Assembly (NCBI GenBank): GCA_046349615.1
Contig: JAXMBZ010000005.1
Location: 186,001 to 250,000 of the forward strand
Direction: 5' to 3'
Source: JADJNY01 sp046349615
GTDB lineage: Bacteria > Planctomycetota > UBA1135 > GCA-002686595
Length of the DNA: 64,000 bases
The notes beneath the pieces are model-generated. The model searched no databases, had not been told where the DNA came from, and saw only the letters and a list, made by a program, of their open reading frames with translations. The first letter of the stretch is position 1. Every line of letters begins with the position of its first letter. This document shows positions 54,280 through 63,104 of this stretch, in pieces. The position numbers were made by a program, and so were the translations under genes.

Positions 54280-55236
54280 TCAGTGCGGCTGCTGTTGGCC
54301 GCCGCCACCACCACCGCCGCCGCCGCCGGGGCGATTGCCGCCCGAGCGCGAGGCTCCGCCGACTTCGGTGCGGAAGGGATCGCCTCCTCGACCACCGCCG
54401 CCTCCGACGGGGAAGGGGTTTCCTCCGCCGCCCGCGCCCGCGTTCGGCTGTCCGCTGCCGGTGCTCGCCGAGGGGAGCTTCGGCACGCGCGGCACGGGGA
54501 GGTCCTCTTCCGCGAAGCGCACGCCCTCGGGGAAGCGGATCACGCGCTTGTAGACGATCGTTCGGCGGTCGGTCGGAGCGATGCGCAGGGCTTCGTTGAC
54601 GAGGCGCGGAGCGAGCTCGAGCGTCAGCGAGATCTCGAGGCGTGCCGGCAGGCCGATGCGCTCGCCCGCCTGGTCCCCGCCCCATTCCGGCGCGGGTTCC
54701 TCGTCGGGGCCGTCCTTCTCGAAGCAGCGCAGGTCGAAGCCGCGCACGCGTTCGTGGAGGAGGAGGAAGTTCCCGCCCTCGAACGGCTCCTCGTCGACGC
54801 CGTACGATTCGCGGCGGTAGATCTCGAGGAACTGCCCGTCCGCGGAGACCTTGAGCCGGTAGCCGACCTCGTTCAGCGGTGCGCGGAGGTAGCGGTCCTC
54901 CTCGAGGTGGTACGAGAGGCTGCGCGTCGCCGTCACGAAGTCGAGGCTGTCCGCGTCGAAGCCGAGGAGCACGCGGTCCTTCACGCGGAACTGGTTCATG
55001 CGCGTGCGGTCGTACACGGAGAGACCGCGCAGATCGCGCTCGATCATGTCGAGGATCGCCGGGCCGGCGAGCTGCGTCTCCTGGATGTTGTGGATCGTGT
55101 CGCGCGACGTGCGGGCCGCGGTCAGGATCGACGTCATCGCGAGCATGATCCCGCTCATGATGAGCAGGACGAGGAGCACTTCGATCAGCGTGAAGCCCGC
55201 GCGTGCCGTGCGGAGGACCTGGAGGGGACGCTTCAC
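54280..55236 (-). CDS. gspJ: Type II secretion minor pseudopilin GspJ-like, with Gly-rich tail
   Basis: 318 residues from a GTG at 55236 that overlaps the preceding stop (GTGA). The prepilin cleavage motif ARAGFTLIEVLLVLLIMSGI has Gly before Phe and Glu at +5. A GspJ-like globular part (about 40-260) follows, with YHLEEDRYLRAPLN and YKRVIRFPEGVRFAEE. The last 55 residues are almost only Gly, Pro, Ala and Ser with a run of ten Gly near the end and QQQPH. That tail is not part of known GspJ and may be a disordered extension. As last gene of the operon it likely caps the pseudopilus tip. Confidence 0.8.
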   Translation of the reverse strand: MKRPLQVLRTARAGFTLIEVLLVLLIMSGIMLAMTSILTAARTSRDTIHNIQETQLAGPAILDMIERDLRGLSVYDRTRMNQFRVKDRVLLGFDADSLDFVTATRSLSYHLEEDRYLRAPLNEVGYRLKVSADGQFLEIYRRESYGVDEEPFEGGNFLLLHERVRGFDLRCFEKDGPDEEPAPEWGGDQAGERIGLPARLEISLTLELAPRLVNEALRIAPTDRRTIVYKRVIRFPEGVRFAEEDLPVPRVPKLPSASTGSGQPNAGAGGGGNPFPVGGGGGRGGDPFRTEVGGASRSGGNRPGGGGGGGGGGQQQPH

Positions 55237-55901
55237 TTCCCGCCTCCCGCCTTCGAGCTCGTCCCGCCCGACGTTCCGCCCGTGGAGCCGCCCTTCGACG
55301 TGCTCGCGCCGTTCGCCGTGGTGCCGCCGTTCGCCGTCGTGCCGTCCTTCGCGGCGGCCGCGTCCTCGTCGGGTCCGTAGACCTGATCCCACGGGACCCA
55401 GCGCTCGAGCACGAGCTCGTTCGTGTACTCGCGGATCTTGGGGAAGCTCACCTTGATCTTGAGCTTCTCGTAGGGCTGGCGATCCTCTTCGCGCTCCTCC
55501 GCGGTCTTCTCCGCGTCCTTCTCCTTGTCCTCGAGCTGCTTCTCCGTGCGCGGCTTCCAGCTGTCGAAGGTCGAGCTCTCCTTCGGGTCGCCGAACGCCT
55601 CGTCGCCGAGGATCAACTCGTAGTTGAAGTCGGGGTAGCCCTCTTCCGCGTAGTTTCCGGCGAGTCCGCGCGCGATGTCCTCGCGGAATTCGCCGGAGGC
55701 GACCTGCCCGAGCGTCTGGAGCGCGAGGTCCCGCGCCACCTTGTAATTGTGCGTGTGCGCGGCGGTCAGCTTCGCGCCGTTCAGCCCCTCGAGGATCCAG
55801 ATGAGGCCCATCCCCACGATCACGATCGCGACGGCGACCTCGGCGAGCGTGAAGCCGCTGCCCGCGCGTCGCGACGGATGGGGGATGTGGAACGGGATCA
55901 T
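55233..55901 (-). CDS. gspI: Type II secretion minor pseudopilin GspI-like
   Basis: 222 residues. The type IV prepilin leader RRAGSGFTLAEVAVAIVIVG has Gly/Phe cleavage and Glu+5. GLIWILEGLNGAKLTAAHTH fits GspI. The central part is a charged helix (TEKQLEDKEKDAEKTAEERE), and the last 35 residues are a Gly/Thr/Ser repeat (GGTTANGASTSKGGSTGGTS) that is not typical. The ATG at 55901 overlaps the gspH stop. With GspH, GspJ and GspK it would form the tip complex, but no GspK is seen in the window. Confidence 0.78.
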   Translation of the reverse strand: MIPFHIPHPSRRAGSGFTLAEVAVAIVIVGMGLIWILEGLNGAKLTAAHTHNYKVARDLALQTLGQVASGEFREDIARGLAGNYAEEGYPDFNYELILGDEAFGDPKESSTFDSWKPRTEKQLEDKEKDAEKTAEEREEDRQPYEKLKIKVSFPKIREYTNELVLERWVPWDQVYGPDEDAAAAKDGTTANGGTTANGASTSKGGSTGGTSGGTSSKAGGGK

Positions 55902-56485
55902 TGGAAGTCGCCTTCGCGCGCGGGCTCGCGGACGAAGATGCCCTCGTGGTATTCGATGAGACCCGTCAAACTCTGCACGTCGACGGTGAAGTACGCGTCG
56001 TCGGGCTTCTGGACCAGCGTGATCGTGTGTCCCGACGCGGAGCCGAGCGGGTCGAAGCGGACGTAGACGAGGCCCTTCGTGTACTCGACGCCGTCGACCG
56101 TCACCTGGTGGAACGAGATGCCCTTCGGGAACACCGTCCAGGGGAACGCGAGCTTGTCTTCCTCGCGCGCGGCGAGCCCGCCGCCGCTCTTGAAGGGCGT
56201 GACGAGGCGATAGCGGCCGTTCTCCAGGTCGTACTGGATGCGGTACTCCCCGTTCCGCGCGATCGCCTCGGAGCGCGCGCTCTGCAGCGAGCCGGCGAGC
56301 GCGCGCACGGCGGAGTGGAGCTGCTCGGAGGGGAGGATCGCGCGCCAGCTCACCATCACGATGCCCGCCATCAGGCCGAGGATGACGAGCACCGCCAGCA
56401 TCTCGATGAGGCTGAAGCCGGCGCGCGCGCCGCTTCGACGGGCGCGACGCGCGCGCTCCGCAAGGCTCGATCGAGAGGCCTCCAC
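55898..56485 (-). CDS. gspH: Type II secretion minor pseudopilin GspH-like
   Basis: 195 residues, GTG start at 56485. A 22-residue basic leader precedes ARAGFSLIEMLAVLVILGLM, with the Gly/Phe cleavage site and Glu+5. The rest (LHSAVRALAGSLQSARSEAI, QYDLENGRYRLVTPF) is the GspH/FimT-like globular domain. It is eight bases after gspG and overlaps gspI. Assignment as GspH rather than another minor pseudopilin rests on the FimT-like ARSEAI segment and gene order. Confidence 0.8.
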   Translation of the reverse strand: MEASRSSLAERARRARRSGARAGFSLIEMLAVLVILGLMAGIVMVSWRAILPSEQLHSAVRALAGSLQSARSEAIARNGEYRIQYDLENGRYRLVTPFKSGGGLAAREEDKLAFPWTVFPKGISFHQVTVDGVEYTKGLVYVRFDPLGSASGHTITLVQKPDDAYFTVDVQSLTGLIEYHEGIFVREPAREGDFQ

Positions 56486-56493
56486 GTCACACC

Positions 56494-56922
56494 TCAGTCA
56501 TTCATCGTCTTGCTGTCGATGTCGTCGTCGCCGCCCGGTTGACCGTCCTTGCCGTACGACCAGACGTGCGGATCCGCGCTGCCCGAACCCTGCGGGGGTT
56601 CGTAGTTGTACTCCTGCTTCCAGGGGTCCTTCGGGACCTTCGACTGCGCGAGGTAGCGGTAGCCGTTCTGGTCCGGCGTGACGAGCACCTCGAGCGACTC
56701 GGGGTACTTGCCCGCGTTGCGGATCGCGTATTCGTTCAGCGCGTTGATGATCTGGGTGATGTCGGCCTTGGCCTTCTCGACGCCGGCCGTGCGGAACTTC
56801 TCCATGACGTTCGGCACGACCAGGGTGGCGAGGAGGCCGATGATCACGATCACGACCATCATTTCGGCCAGGGAGAAGCCGCGGCGGGCCGCGCGCTTCG
56901 TGGAGTGGAGGAGGATCTTCAT
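56494..56922 (-). CDS. gspG: Type II secretion major pseudopilin
   Basis: 142 residues. It starts with a basic leader and RRGFSLAEMMVVIVIIGLLA, giving Gly/Phe cleavage and Glu+5, followed by TLVVPNVMEKFRTAG. The C-terminal part has the GspG signature: KVPKDPWKQEYNYEPPQGSG and the Ca-binding loop near PHVWSYGKDGQPGGDDDIDS, ending at Asp. This is the best-conserved pseudopilin and confirms a type II secretion system rather than type IV pili. It begins 44 bases after gspF. Confidence 0.93.
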   Translation of the reverse strand: MKILLHSTKRAARRGFSLAEMMVVIVIIGLLATLVVPNVMEKFRTAGVEKAKADITQIINALNEYAIRNAGKYPESLEVLVTPDQNGYRYLAQSKVPKDPWKQEYNYEPPQGSGSADPHVWSYGKDGQPGGDDDIDSKTMND

Positions 56923-56966
56923 GTCGATTTGGGCTCCGGCCCGAGCGGCCGCGCGCGCGGCGCGGC

Positions 56967-58238
56967 CTACTTGCCGATGTTGCCGATCTGGAGGATCGGA
57001 AGGACGATCGAGACCACGATATACCCCACGACGACCGCCAAAAAGATGATCATGATCGGCTCGAGCACGGCCGTCATGCGCTCCGTGGCGATGTCGATCT
57101 CCTCGTCGTAGGCGATCGCGATGCGGTCGAGCATCTGCTCGAGCTCGCCGGACTGCTCGCCGACCGAGACCATGTAGCCGACGATCGCGGGGAACGCGCC
57201 CGTCTGCTTCAGCGGGGTCGAGATGTCCGTGCCCTCGAGGATGCGCTTGCGGATGTGCTCGGTGGCGTCGGCGAGCACGCGGTTGCCGACGACGGTCCGC
57301 GTGATCTCGAGGCTCTGCACGGCGGGCACGCCGGACTGCAGCAGCGTCGAAAGCGTGCGCGTGAAGCGCGAGACCGCCTGCTTGCGCAGGAGGTCGCCGA
57401 CGACCGGCATGCGGAGCATGTTGCGGTCGATGAACAGGCGCCCCTTGTCCGAGCCCTTGTACACGCGTTCGAAGGTGAACGAGATCGCCGCGATGATCAG
57501 GCAGCCGACCCACCAGTAGTTCTTGAACAGGTCGGAGACGAAGATCAGGACCCGCGTCGGCGGCGGCAGCGTCTGCCCCATGTCCGTGAGCATCGTCGAG
57601 ATCTTGGGCACGACGACGGTCATGAGGATGGAGACGACGATCAGGCCGATGCCGATCATCATCACCGGGTAGGTGAGCGCGGACACGACCTTGCGCCGCA
57701 GCGCGCGCTGCGCCTGCAGGTAGTCGGCGAGACGGCGGAGCACGACGTCGACGTTGCCCGTCGCTTCGCCCGCGCGCACCATGTTCACGTAGAGCTCGCC
57801 GAACATGTAGGGGTGCTCGGCGAGTGCGTCGGCGAGCGACGCACCCTGGTTGATGCGCTCGCGGATCTCGCGGAACATCGTCTCGATCCGCTTGTCCTCC
57901 GACTGCTCGATCATCGCCTTGAGCGTCTCGGCGAGCGGGATGCCGGAGGAGAGGAGCGTGCCCATCTGGCGCGTCGCCGCGGTCAGCACCTCGAGGTTGC
58001 GCATCGACGGCGTCGCGCTGCGCTGGCGGGCTTGACGCAGGCGGGCGAGCGTCGCTCCGAGGCCCTTCTCCTTCTTTCCAGGAGCCGCGCGCATCCCGGC
58101 GCGCTTCTCCCAGAGGTCGCTGACGAGCAAGTTGTCGCGCCGAAGCTTGGAGCGCGCCTCGCGCGGCGTGTCCGCGTCGATCACGCCCGTCTGGACGGAG
58201 CCGCCCGGGGCGAAGGCCTTGTACTCGTAGATCGGCAT
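56967..58238 (-). CDS. gspF: Type II secretion inner-membrane platform protein
   Basis: 423 residues with two copies of the T2SSF domain (about 80-200 and 280-400). Signatures are FTRTLSTLLQSGVPAVQSLE in the second copy and ATRQMGTLLSSGIPLAETLK in the first. About three membrane segments are visible (about 180-200, 230-250, 395-415). It is the platform to which the GspE ATPase couples. The first residues MPIYEYKAFAPGGSV are typical. The gene lies three bases after gspE. Confidence 0.95.
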   Translation of the reverse strand: MPIYEYKAFAPGGSVQTGVIDADTPREARSKLRRDNLLVSDLWEKRAGMRAAPGKKEKGLGATLARLRQARQRSATPSMRNLEVLTAATRQMGTLLSSGIPLAETLKAMIEQSEDKRIETMFREIRERINQGASLADALAEHPYMFGELYVNMVRAGEATGNVDVVLRRLADYLQAQRALRRKVVSALTYPVMMIGIGLIVVSILMTVVVPKISTMLTDMGQTLPPPTRVLIFVSDLFKNYWWVGCLIIAAISFTFERVYKGSDKGRLFIDRNMLRMPVVGDLLRKQAVSRFTRTLSTLLQSGVPAVQSLEITRTVVGNRVLADATEHIRKRILEGTDISTPLKQTGAFPAIVGYMVSVGEQSGELEQMLDRIAIAYDEEIDIATERMTAVLEPIMIIFLAVVVGYIVVSIVLPILQIGNIGK

Positions 58239-58241
58239 GGA

Positions 58242-59996
58242 TCAGTCGAGGTCGAGCTGCGTCACGCGCAGCACTTCGTCCGGCGTCGTCTGGCCGGCGA
58301 GGATCTTCTGTCGTCCGTCCTCGCGCAGCGTGATCATCCCGCGCTCGACCGCCGTGCGCTTCATCACGGACGCGGTCGCGTTGGTCATGATCTGCGTGCG
58401 AAGCACTTCGTCGACCGGGAGGAACTCGTAGATCGCCGTGCGGCCCGAGTAGCCGGACTGGAAGCACTCGTCGCAGCCCTTGCCGACCGCGATCTTGCCG
58501 CCCATCAGGTCGGTGGCGAGACCGACCTTCTTCAGTTTCGCGGCCGATTCCGGCGTGATCGGGACGTAGGAGTGACAGTGCTTGCAGATCGTGCGCACGA
58601 GACGCTGCGCGATCACGAGCACGAGCGAACTCGACACGAGGTACGGCTCGACGCCCTGGTCGACCATGCGCTGGATCGTCGACGGAGCGTCGTTCGTGTG
58701 CACCGTGCTGAACACGAGGTGGCCCGTGAGCGCGGCGCGGATCGCGACCTCGGCCGTCTCGAGGTCGCGGATTTCGCCGACCATCATCACGTCCGGGTCT
58801 TGGCGCAGGAACGAGCGCAGGCCCGCGGCGAAGGTGAGGCCCTTCTTGACGTTGACCTGCACCTGGCTGATGCCGGGGAGCGAGTACTCGACCGGGTCCT
58901 CGATCGTCAGGACGTTCTTCTGCGTCGTGTCGACCTCGGCCATGCCCGCGTAGAGCGTCGTCGTCTTGCCCGAACCGGTCGGCCCCGTGACCAGGATGAT
59001 CCCGTGGCTGTAGTTCAGGTACTCCCGCAGCATGTCGCGGTTCTTCTCGGAGAGGCCGATCTCGTCGAGGGAGTAGACCTTCGCGGTCTTGTCGAGGAGA
59101 CGCATGACGATGCGCTCGCCGTTCGTCGTCGGAACGGAGCTGATGCGCACGTCGACCTCGCCGTCGCCGATCTTGATCGTCGCGCGGCCGTCCTGCGGGA
59201 GGCGGCGCTCGGCGATGTCCATCTTGCCCATCACCTTGATGCGGCTGATGATCGCTTCCTGCGCCTTCCGCGGGATCGGATCCATGTCGTAGAGGATGCC
59301 GTCGATGCGGAAGCGCGACTGCATGCGGTCGGCGTACGGATGGAAGTGCACGTCCGACGCGCGCAGCTTGAGCGCCTGGAACAGGATCGTGTTGACGAGC
59401 TTGATGATCGGCGCCTTGTTGGCGACGTCGAGCACGTCCTCCGACTCGTCGATCTGCTCCGCGAGGCCGGCGATGTTCCCGTCCTCGTTGACGTCGGCGA
59501 GCGCCTCGTCGACGCCGTCCGCCTTGTGGCGGTAGGCGCGGCCGAGCAGCGTCGTGATCTCGACGCGCGGCGCGAGCACCGGGTCGATCTCGGCGCCGAG
59601 CATCGCCGCGAGATCGTCCATCGGGTGCGGCGCGAGCGGCATGCACGTCGCGACCTTGTAGACGTTGCCCGTCTCCTCGAGCGCGACGAGGTTGTAGTTG
59701 CGCGCGAAGTGCACCGGCACCCGATTGACGAACCCGGACGGCACGCGCGTGCCGTCCAGGGACTTGCGAAACTCGTAGCCGAGGTGCTTCGCGTAGATCT
59801 GGAGCAGCGTCGGCTCGTCCAGGTACTCCTTCTGGAGGATCACGCGGTCGAGCGACTCGCCGGTCGCTCCAGCGACTCGGCGGCACTCCTCGAGCCGGTC
59901 GCGGGTGAGGCCCGCGTCGACGAGCATCTCCCCGATCGAGCCGAGCGAGGGCGCGGTCGTCGTGGAGCCGCCGGGGGAGGTCGGGGAGGGAGTCAC
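58242..59996 (-). CDS. gspE: Type II secretion ATPase
   Basis: 584 residues, GTG start at 59996. The N-terminal domain (about 15-180) contacts the platform. The motor has Walker A ILVTGPTGSGKTTTLYAG near residue 331, an Asp box ending LTIEDPVEYSLPGISQVQVN, Walker B MMVGEIRDLETAEVAIRAAL, a His box GHLVFSTVHTNDAPSTIQRM and the tetracysteine zinc site CKHCHSYVP / GKGCDECFQSGYSGR. The gene begins four bases after gspD and precedes gspF. No missing catalytic residue. Confidence 0.96.
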   Translation of the reverse strand: MTPSPTSPGGSTTTAPSLGSIGEMLVDAGLTRDRLEECRRVAGATGESLDRVILQKEYLDEPTLLQIYAKHLGYEFRKSLDGTRVPSGFVNRVPVHFARNYNLVALEETGNVYKVATCMPLAPHPMDDLAAMLGAEIDPVLAPRVEITTLLGRAYRHKADGVDEALADVNEDGNIAGLAEQIDESEDVLDVANKAPIIKLVNTILFQALKLRASDVHFHPYADRMQSRFRIDGILYDMDPIPRKAQEAIISRIKVMGKMDIAERRLPQDGRATIKIGDGEVDVRISSVPTTNGERIVMRLLDKTAKVYSLDEIGLSEKNRDMLREYLNYSHGIILVTGPTGSGKTTTLYAGMAEVDTTQKNVLTIEDPVEYSLPGISQVQVNVKKGLTFAAGLRSFLRQDPDVMMVGEIRDLETAEVAIRAALTGHLVFSTVHTNDAPSTIQRMVDQGVEPYLVSSSLVLVIAQRLVRTICKHCHSYVPITPESAAKLKKVGLATDLMGGKIAVGKGCDECFQSGYSGRTAIYEFLPVDEVLRTQIMTNATASVMKRTAVERGMITLREDGRQKILAGQTTPDEVLRVTQLDLD

Positions 59997-60000
59997 GCGC

Positions 60001-62310
60001 TCAGTCCTTGCCGTTCTGGGTGTCGGCGGCCTTCTGCTTCTCGGCGGCTTCGCGGGTCATCTCGCGCAGGCGCGCCGGGTCGATGCCGACCGAATTCGCG
60101 TCGACCTCGCCGCGCGCGGGGCTCCGGTAGAGCGGGACCTCGAAGCCGCGCAGGTCGATGCCCTTCTCGTCCTTGCCGAAGCGCGGATCGATGACGCGGA
60201 TGCGGTCGACGCCGATCGTGTCCGCGGCCTCGAGCTTCTTCTTGTAGGAGACCTCGGCGAGGTCGGCGAAGTCCTTGTCGCGCAGGATGTGCGGCGTCAC
60301 GAAGAAGTAGAGCGTCGTGCGCTGCGCGGTGTCGCTGTCGCTGCGGAAGAGGAAGCCGAGGATCGGGATGTCGTCGACCCACGGGACGCCGCTGCGGCTC
60401 TTCGTCTTGTTGTCCGTGACGATGCCGCCGATCACCATCGTGTCGCCGTCGGGGACGTTGACCGTCGTGTCGATCGTGCGCGTCGTCTTCGGCGGGGGGA
60501 TCGCGCCGCTGACCTGGCCGGTGAAGTTCGAGACCTCGAGCGAGACCTTGAGGCGCAGGTAGCGGCTCGCGCTGATCGTCGGCGAGATCTGCATCGTGAT
60601 GCCGGCGTTCACGTAGTCGCGGAAGTTCTCCTGCGTCTGGCCGCCGACGCCGCCCGTCGCGGTGACCTGCGTGGTCGGCTGCTCGTCCTTGCTGACGACC
60701 TTCGCGCTGCCGTTGTTGTTGACGAGCACCGAAGGGATGTTGAGCACGTTCGAGTCGCGGCGGCCCTTCAACGCGCCGAGCAGGATCGGCAGGTTGAACT
60801 CGCTGCCGCGCAGGATGCCGGCCGTGATCCCCTGCGGCGGCGCGCCGTCGCCCGAGATGTTCGGCACGCGCACGTCGGGCACGCCGTCGTTGTTCGTGTC
60901 CTGGAACGTCGACAGTCCGAAGCTCGTCACGCCGAACGAGCCCGGCAGGTTCGCGCCGCCGAGTTCGACCGCGAGGTTGAGCGAGTCCTGGCCGGAGAGC
61001 TCGATCAGCGCCGTCTCGATCAGCACCTGGTCCTGGCGGTGGTCGAGGCGCTTGATCAACTCGCGCACTTCGTCGAAGCGCGTGCGGTTCGCGGCGATCA
61101 AGAGCGAGTTCGTCACCTTGTCGGCGACGACGACGATCTCGTTGCGGCCGCTGCTCGTGGACGAGGCCGCGGCGCCGCCGGGGCGGTTGCCGGTCACGTT
61201 GCCGGGGCCGGTGGGGGCGACGCGCTGCGCGTCCTTGATGAAGTCGTCGAGCGTCTTCGCGAGGTCTTCCGCGGCGACGTTCTCGAGGCTGTAGATGTGG
61301 TACGTGCGCTCGGTCTGCGGTTCGTCGACGTCGAGGCGCGCGACGAGCTCCTTGATGCGCGGCATGTCCTCGCGCATCGCCATGACGATCAGCGAGTTCG
61401 TGCGCGGATCGGTCATGATCTTCGTCTCGCCCTGGCCCTGCTGCAGCGGAGCGGTGACGCCCTGGCCGGCGTTCGGATTCGCGCCCGCGCGGCCCTGGAG
61501 CGCGCGCTTCGACGCGTCGAGCAGCTCCTCGACGAGGCTCGCGATGTCGTCCGCCGCGGCGAACTCGAGCTTGATGATGTCGAACTCGGGCGGCTCGACC
61601 GTCGTCTTCGACGCGGCGTCGACGAAGTGGAGCATGCGCACGATCGACGCGACGTTGCTGCCGAAGCCCGTGATGATCAGCGAGTTCGCGCCGACCGGGA
61701 TGATCTGCTGCGTGTTCGCGTCGGTGAACATCGTGCGCATCGAGTTCGACAGCGTGCGCACGTCCGTGTTCGGGAGGTCGATCACCGTCGTGATCAGCGT
61801 CGCGGGCTGATCGGCGAAGCGCTCGATGTCCTCGGGCTGGACGTAGGTCGCGTCGTTGCGCACCTGCGGTCCGCCGGTACGACCGCCCGCCTGCAAGCTC
61901 TGGATCAGCACGACGGACAGGTGGTCCGGGCCGATCTTGATGCAGACGAAGTCGTTGATGATCATCATGATCTGGAAGAACGAGTAGAAGTCGCTCTTCG
62001 GGATCCGCTTCGGTCCGAACATGCGCAGCGGCGAGTTCTTCAGCACGCCCGCGGTGTCCTTCGTGTACGTGAAGTTGATGCCGGTGACCTCCTGGCAGAT
62101 CTTCACGAACTGATCGAGCTTCATGCCCTCCTGGTCGTCCGTCTCGTCGAACGTGAGGACGTAGAAGTCGCCGACCTCCTGGATCGGCGGCACCTTGCCG
62201 CCCTGGGTCCCGGCGGTGCCCTGGGCCGAGGTCCCCTGGCCGGCGGGCGGGTTCTGCGTGAGCGGGACGCTCGAGGCGAGCAGGGGGAGCGCGGCGAGGA
62301 GGGCGATCAT
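60001..62310 (-). CDS. gspD: Type II secretion outer-membrane secretin
   Basis: 769 residues. The N-terminus is short and hydrophobic (MIALLAALPLLASSVPLTQ) without basic residues, so signal cleavage is plausible but weak. N-domains span about 50-430, with VIDLPNTDVRTLSNSMRTMF and IYSLENVAAEDLAKTLDDFI, and contain a Gly/Pro/Asn-rich spacer. The secretin core (about 430-690) has VLIETALIELSGQDSLNLAV, the VPNISGDG loop, TTVNVPDGDTMVIGGIVTDN and VPWVDDIPILGFLFRSDSD. The C-terminal 80 residues may bind a pilotin. It heads the gspDEFGHIJ operon, and the promoter must lie in the 286 bases before 62310. Confidence 0.95.
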   Translation of the reverse strand: MIALLAALPLLASSVPLTQNPPAGQGTSAQGTAGTQGGKVPPIQEVGDFYVLTFDETDDQEGMKLDQFVKICQEVTGINFTYTKDTAGVLKNSPLRMFGPKRIPKSDFYSFFQIMMIINDFVCIKIGPDHLSVVLIQSLQAGGRTGGPQVRNDATYVQPEDIERFADQPATLITTVIDLPNTDVRTLSNSMRTMFTDANTQQIIPVGANSLIITGFGSNVASIVRMLHFVDAASKTTVEPPEFDIIKLEFAAADDIASLVEELLDASKRALQGRAGANPNAGQGVTAPLQQGQGETKIMTDPRTNSLIVMAMREDMPRIKELVARLDVDEPQTERTYHIYSLENVAAEDLAKTLDDFIKDAQRVAPTGPGNVTGNRPGGAAASSTSSGRNEIVVVADKVTNSLLIAANRTRFDEVRELIKRLDHRQDQVLIETALIELSGQDSLNLAVELGGANLPGSFGVTSFGLSTFQDTNNDGVPDVRVPNISGDGAPPQGITAGILRGSEFNLPILLGALKGRRDSNVLNIPSVLVNNNGSAKVVSKDEQPTTQVTATGGVGGQTQENFRDYVNAGITMQISPTISASRYLRLKVSLEVSNFTGQVSGAIPPPKTTRTIDTTVNVPDGDTMVIGGIVTDNKTKSRSGVPWVDDIPILGFLFRSDSDTAQRTTLYFFVTPHILRDKDFADLAEVSYKKKLEAADTIGVDRIRVIDPRFGKDEKGIDLRGFEVPLYRSPARGEVDANSVGIDPARLREMTREAAEKQKAADTQNGKD

Positions 62311-62580
62311 GGTCTCTGGGGTGGGCCTGGTTTGGTCTTATCCCGTTGGAACCGTGCGAGTTAGGCGCCGATTCCGAAGGCGGGTTCGCACTCTAGGGAG
62401 AGCGCTCCCGGGAGTCAAACCGAGAGGCGGCAAACTCTTCCCACGGAGAGCGGCGCGCGTGGGACGTCCTCCGCGCGCGAAACTTCCCGGGGAGAGCCCG
62501 CTTCGACCGTTCTCGGCGAGGACTCGAGCCCGGAGCGGCGGCGCGCGCGCTCCGACTTCCCAAGCCGGAGAGCGCCTCGC

Positions 62581-62586
62581 TATGCT
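62581..62586 (+). promoter_or_regulatory. Candidate -10 box for the EIIA-like gene
   Basis: TATGCT at 62581-62586, with TTCCCA at 62557-62562 eighteen bases upstream. It overlaps an in-frame ATG at 62582. If real, that ATG cannot be the start, and translation would begin at 62597, a few bases after the transcription start. Confidence 0.35.
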
Positions 62587-62596
62587 GCGCGGCTCC

Positions 62597-63073
62597 ATGC
62601 GCCTCTCGGAACTCTTCCCGGTCGAGGACGTCCTCGTTCGCTTCCAACCGGGCGACAAGTGGGACGCGATCCGTCGGCTGGTCGACCACCTCGTCCAGCG
62701 CGGTCGGCTTTCGCCGAGCTCCGCGACCGGGATCGTCGAAGCCGTGCTCAACCGCGAGCGGTCGATGTCGACGGGCATGGAGAACGGGATCGCGATCCCG
62801 CACGCCGCGGTCGACGGCGTCGAGCGCGTCGTCGCCTGTCTCGGCGTCGTCGACGGCGAGCGCGGGCTCGAGTTCAGCAGCATCGACGGCAAGCCGACGC
62901 GGATCGTGATCCTGCTCGTGATCCCGCGCGCGCAGAAGCTGCTCCACATCCGCACCCTGGCGGACATCTGCCGCGTCGTGTCGCGCGAGAACGTGCGCGA
63001 GCATCTGCTCGCCGCGAAGACCGCCGAGGAAGCCTGGGCTGCACTGGCCGAGGGCGACGCCGCGCGGCGCTGA
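62597..63073 (+). CDS. PTS EIIA-like (fructose/PtsN-type) domain protein
   Basis: 158 residues forming a single EIIA-2 domain. It starts MRLSELFPVEDVLVRFQP, as PtsN proteins do. The phosphorylatable His69 lies in IAIPHAAVDGVERVVACLGV, and the C-terminal helix block is ILLVIPRAQKLLHIRTLADI. PtsN-like proteins are usually regulatory phosphocarriers rather than sugar transporters. No other PTS gene is in the window. Start 62597 is preferred over the in-frame ATG at 62582 because the latter overlaps a -10-like box. It is divergent from gspD with 286 bases between. Confidence 0.85.
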   Translation: MRLSELFPVEDVLVRFQPGDKWDAIRRLVDHLVQRGRLSPSSATGIVEAVLNRERSMSTGMENGIAIPHAAVDGVERVVACLGVVDGERGLEFSSIDGKPTRIVILLVIPRAQKLLHIRTLADICRVVSRENVREHLLAAKTAEEAWAALAEGDAARR

Positions 63074-63104
63074 GGCCGCGCCGTCGCGGGCGGAGTCGAA
63101 CCGC

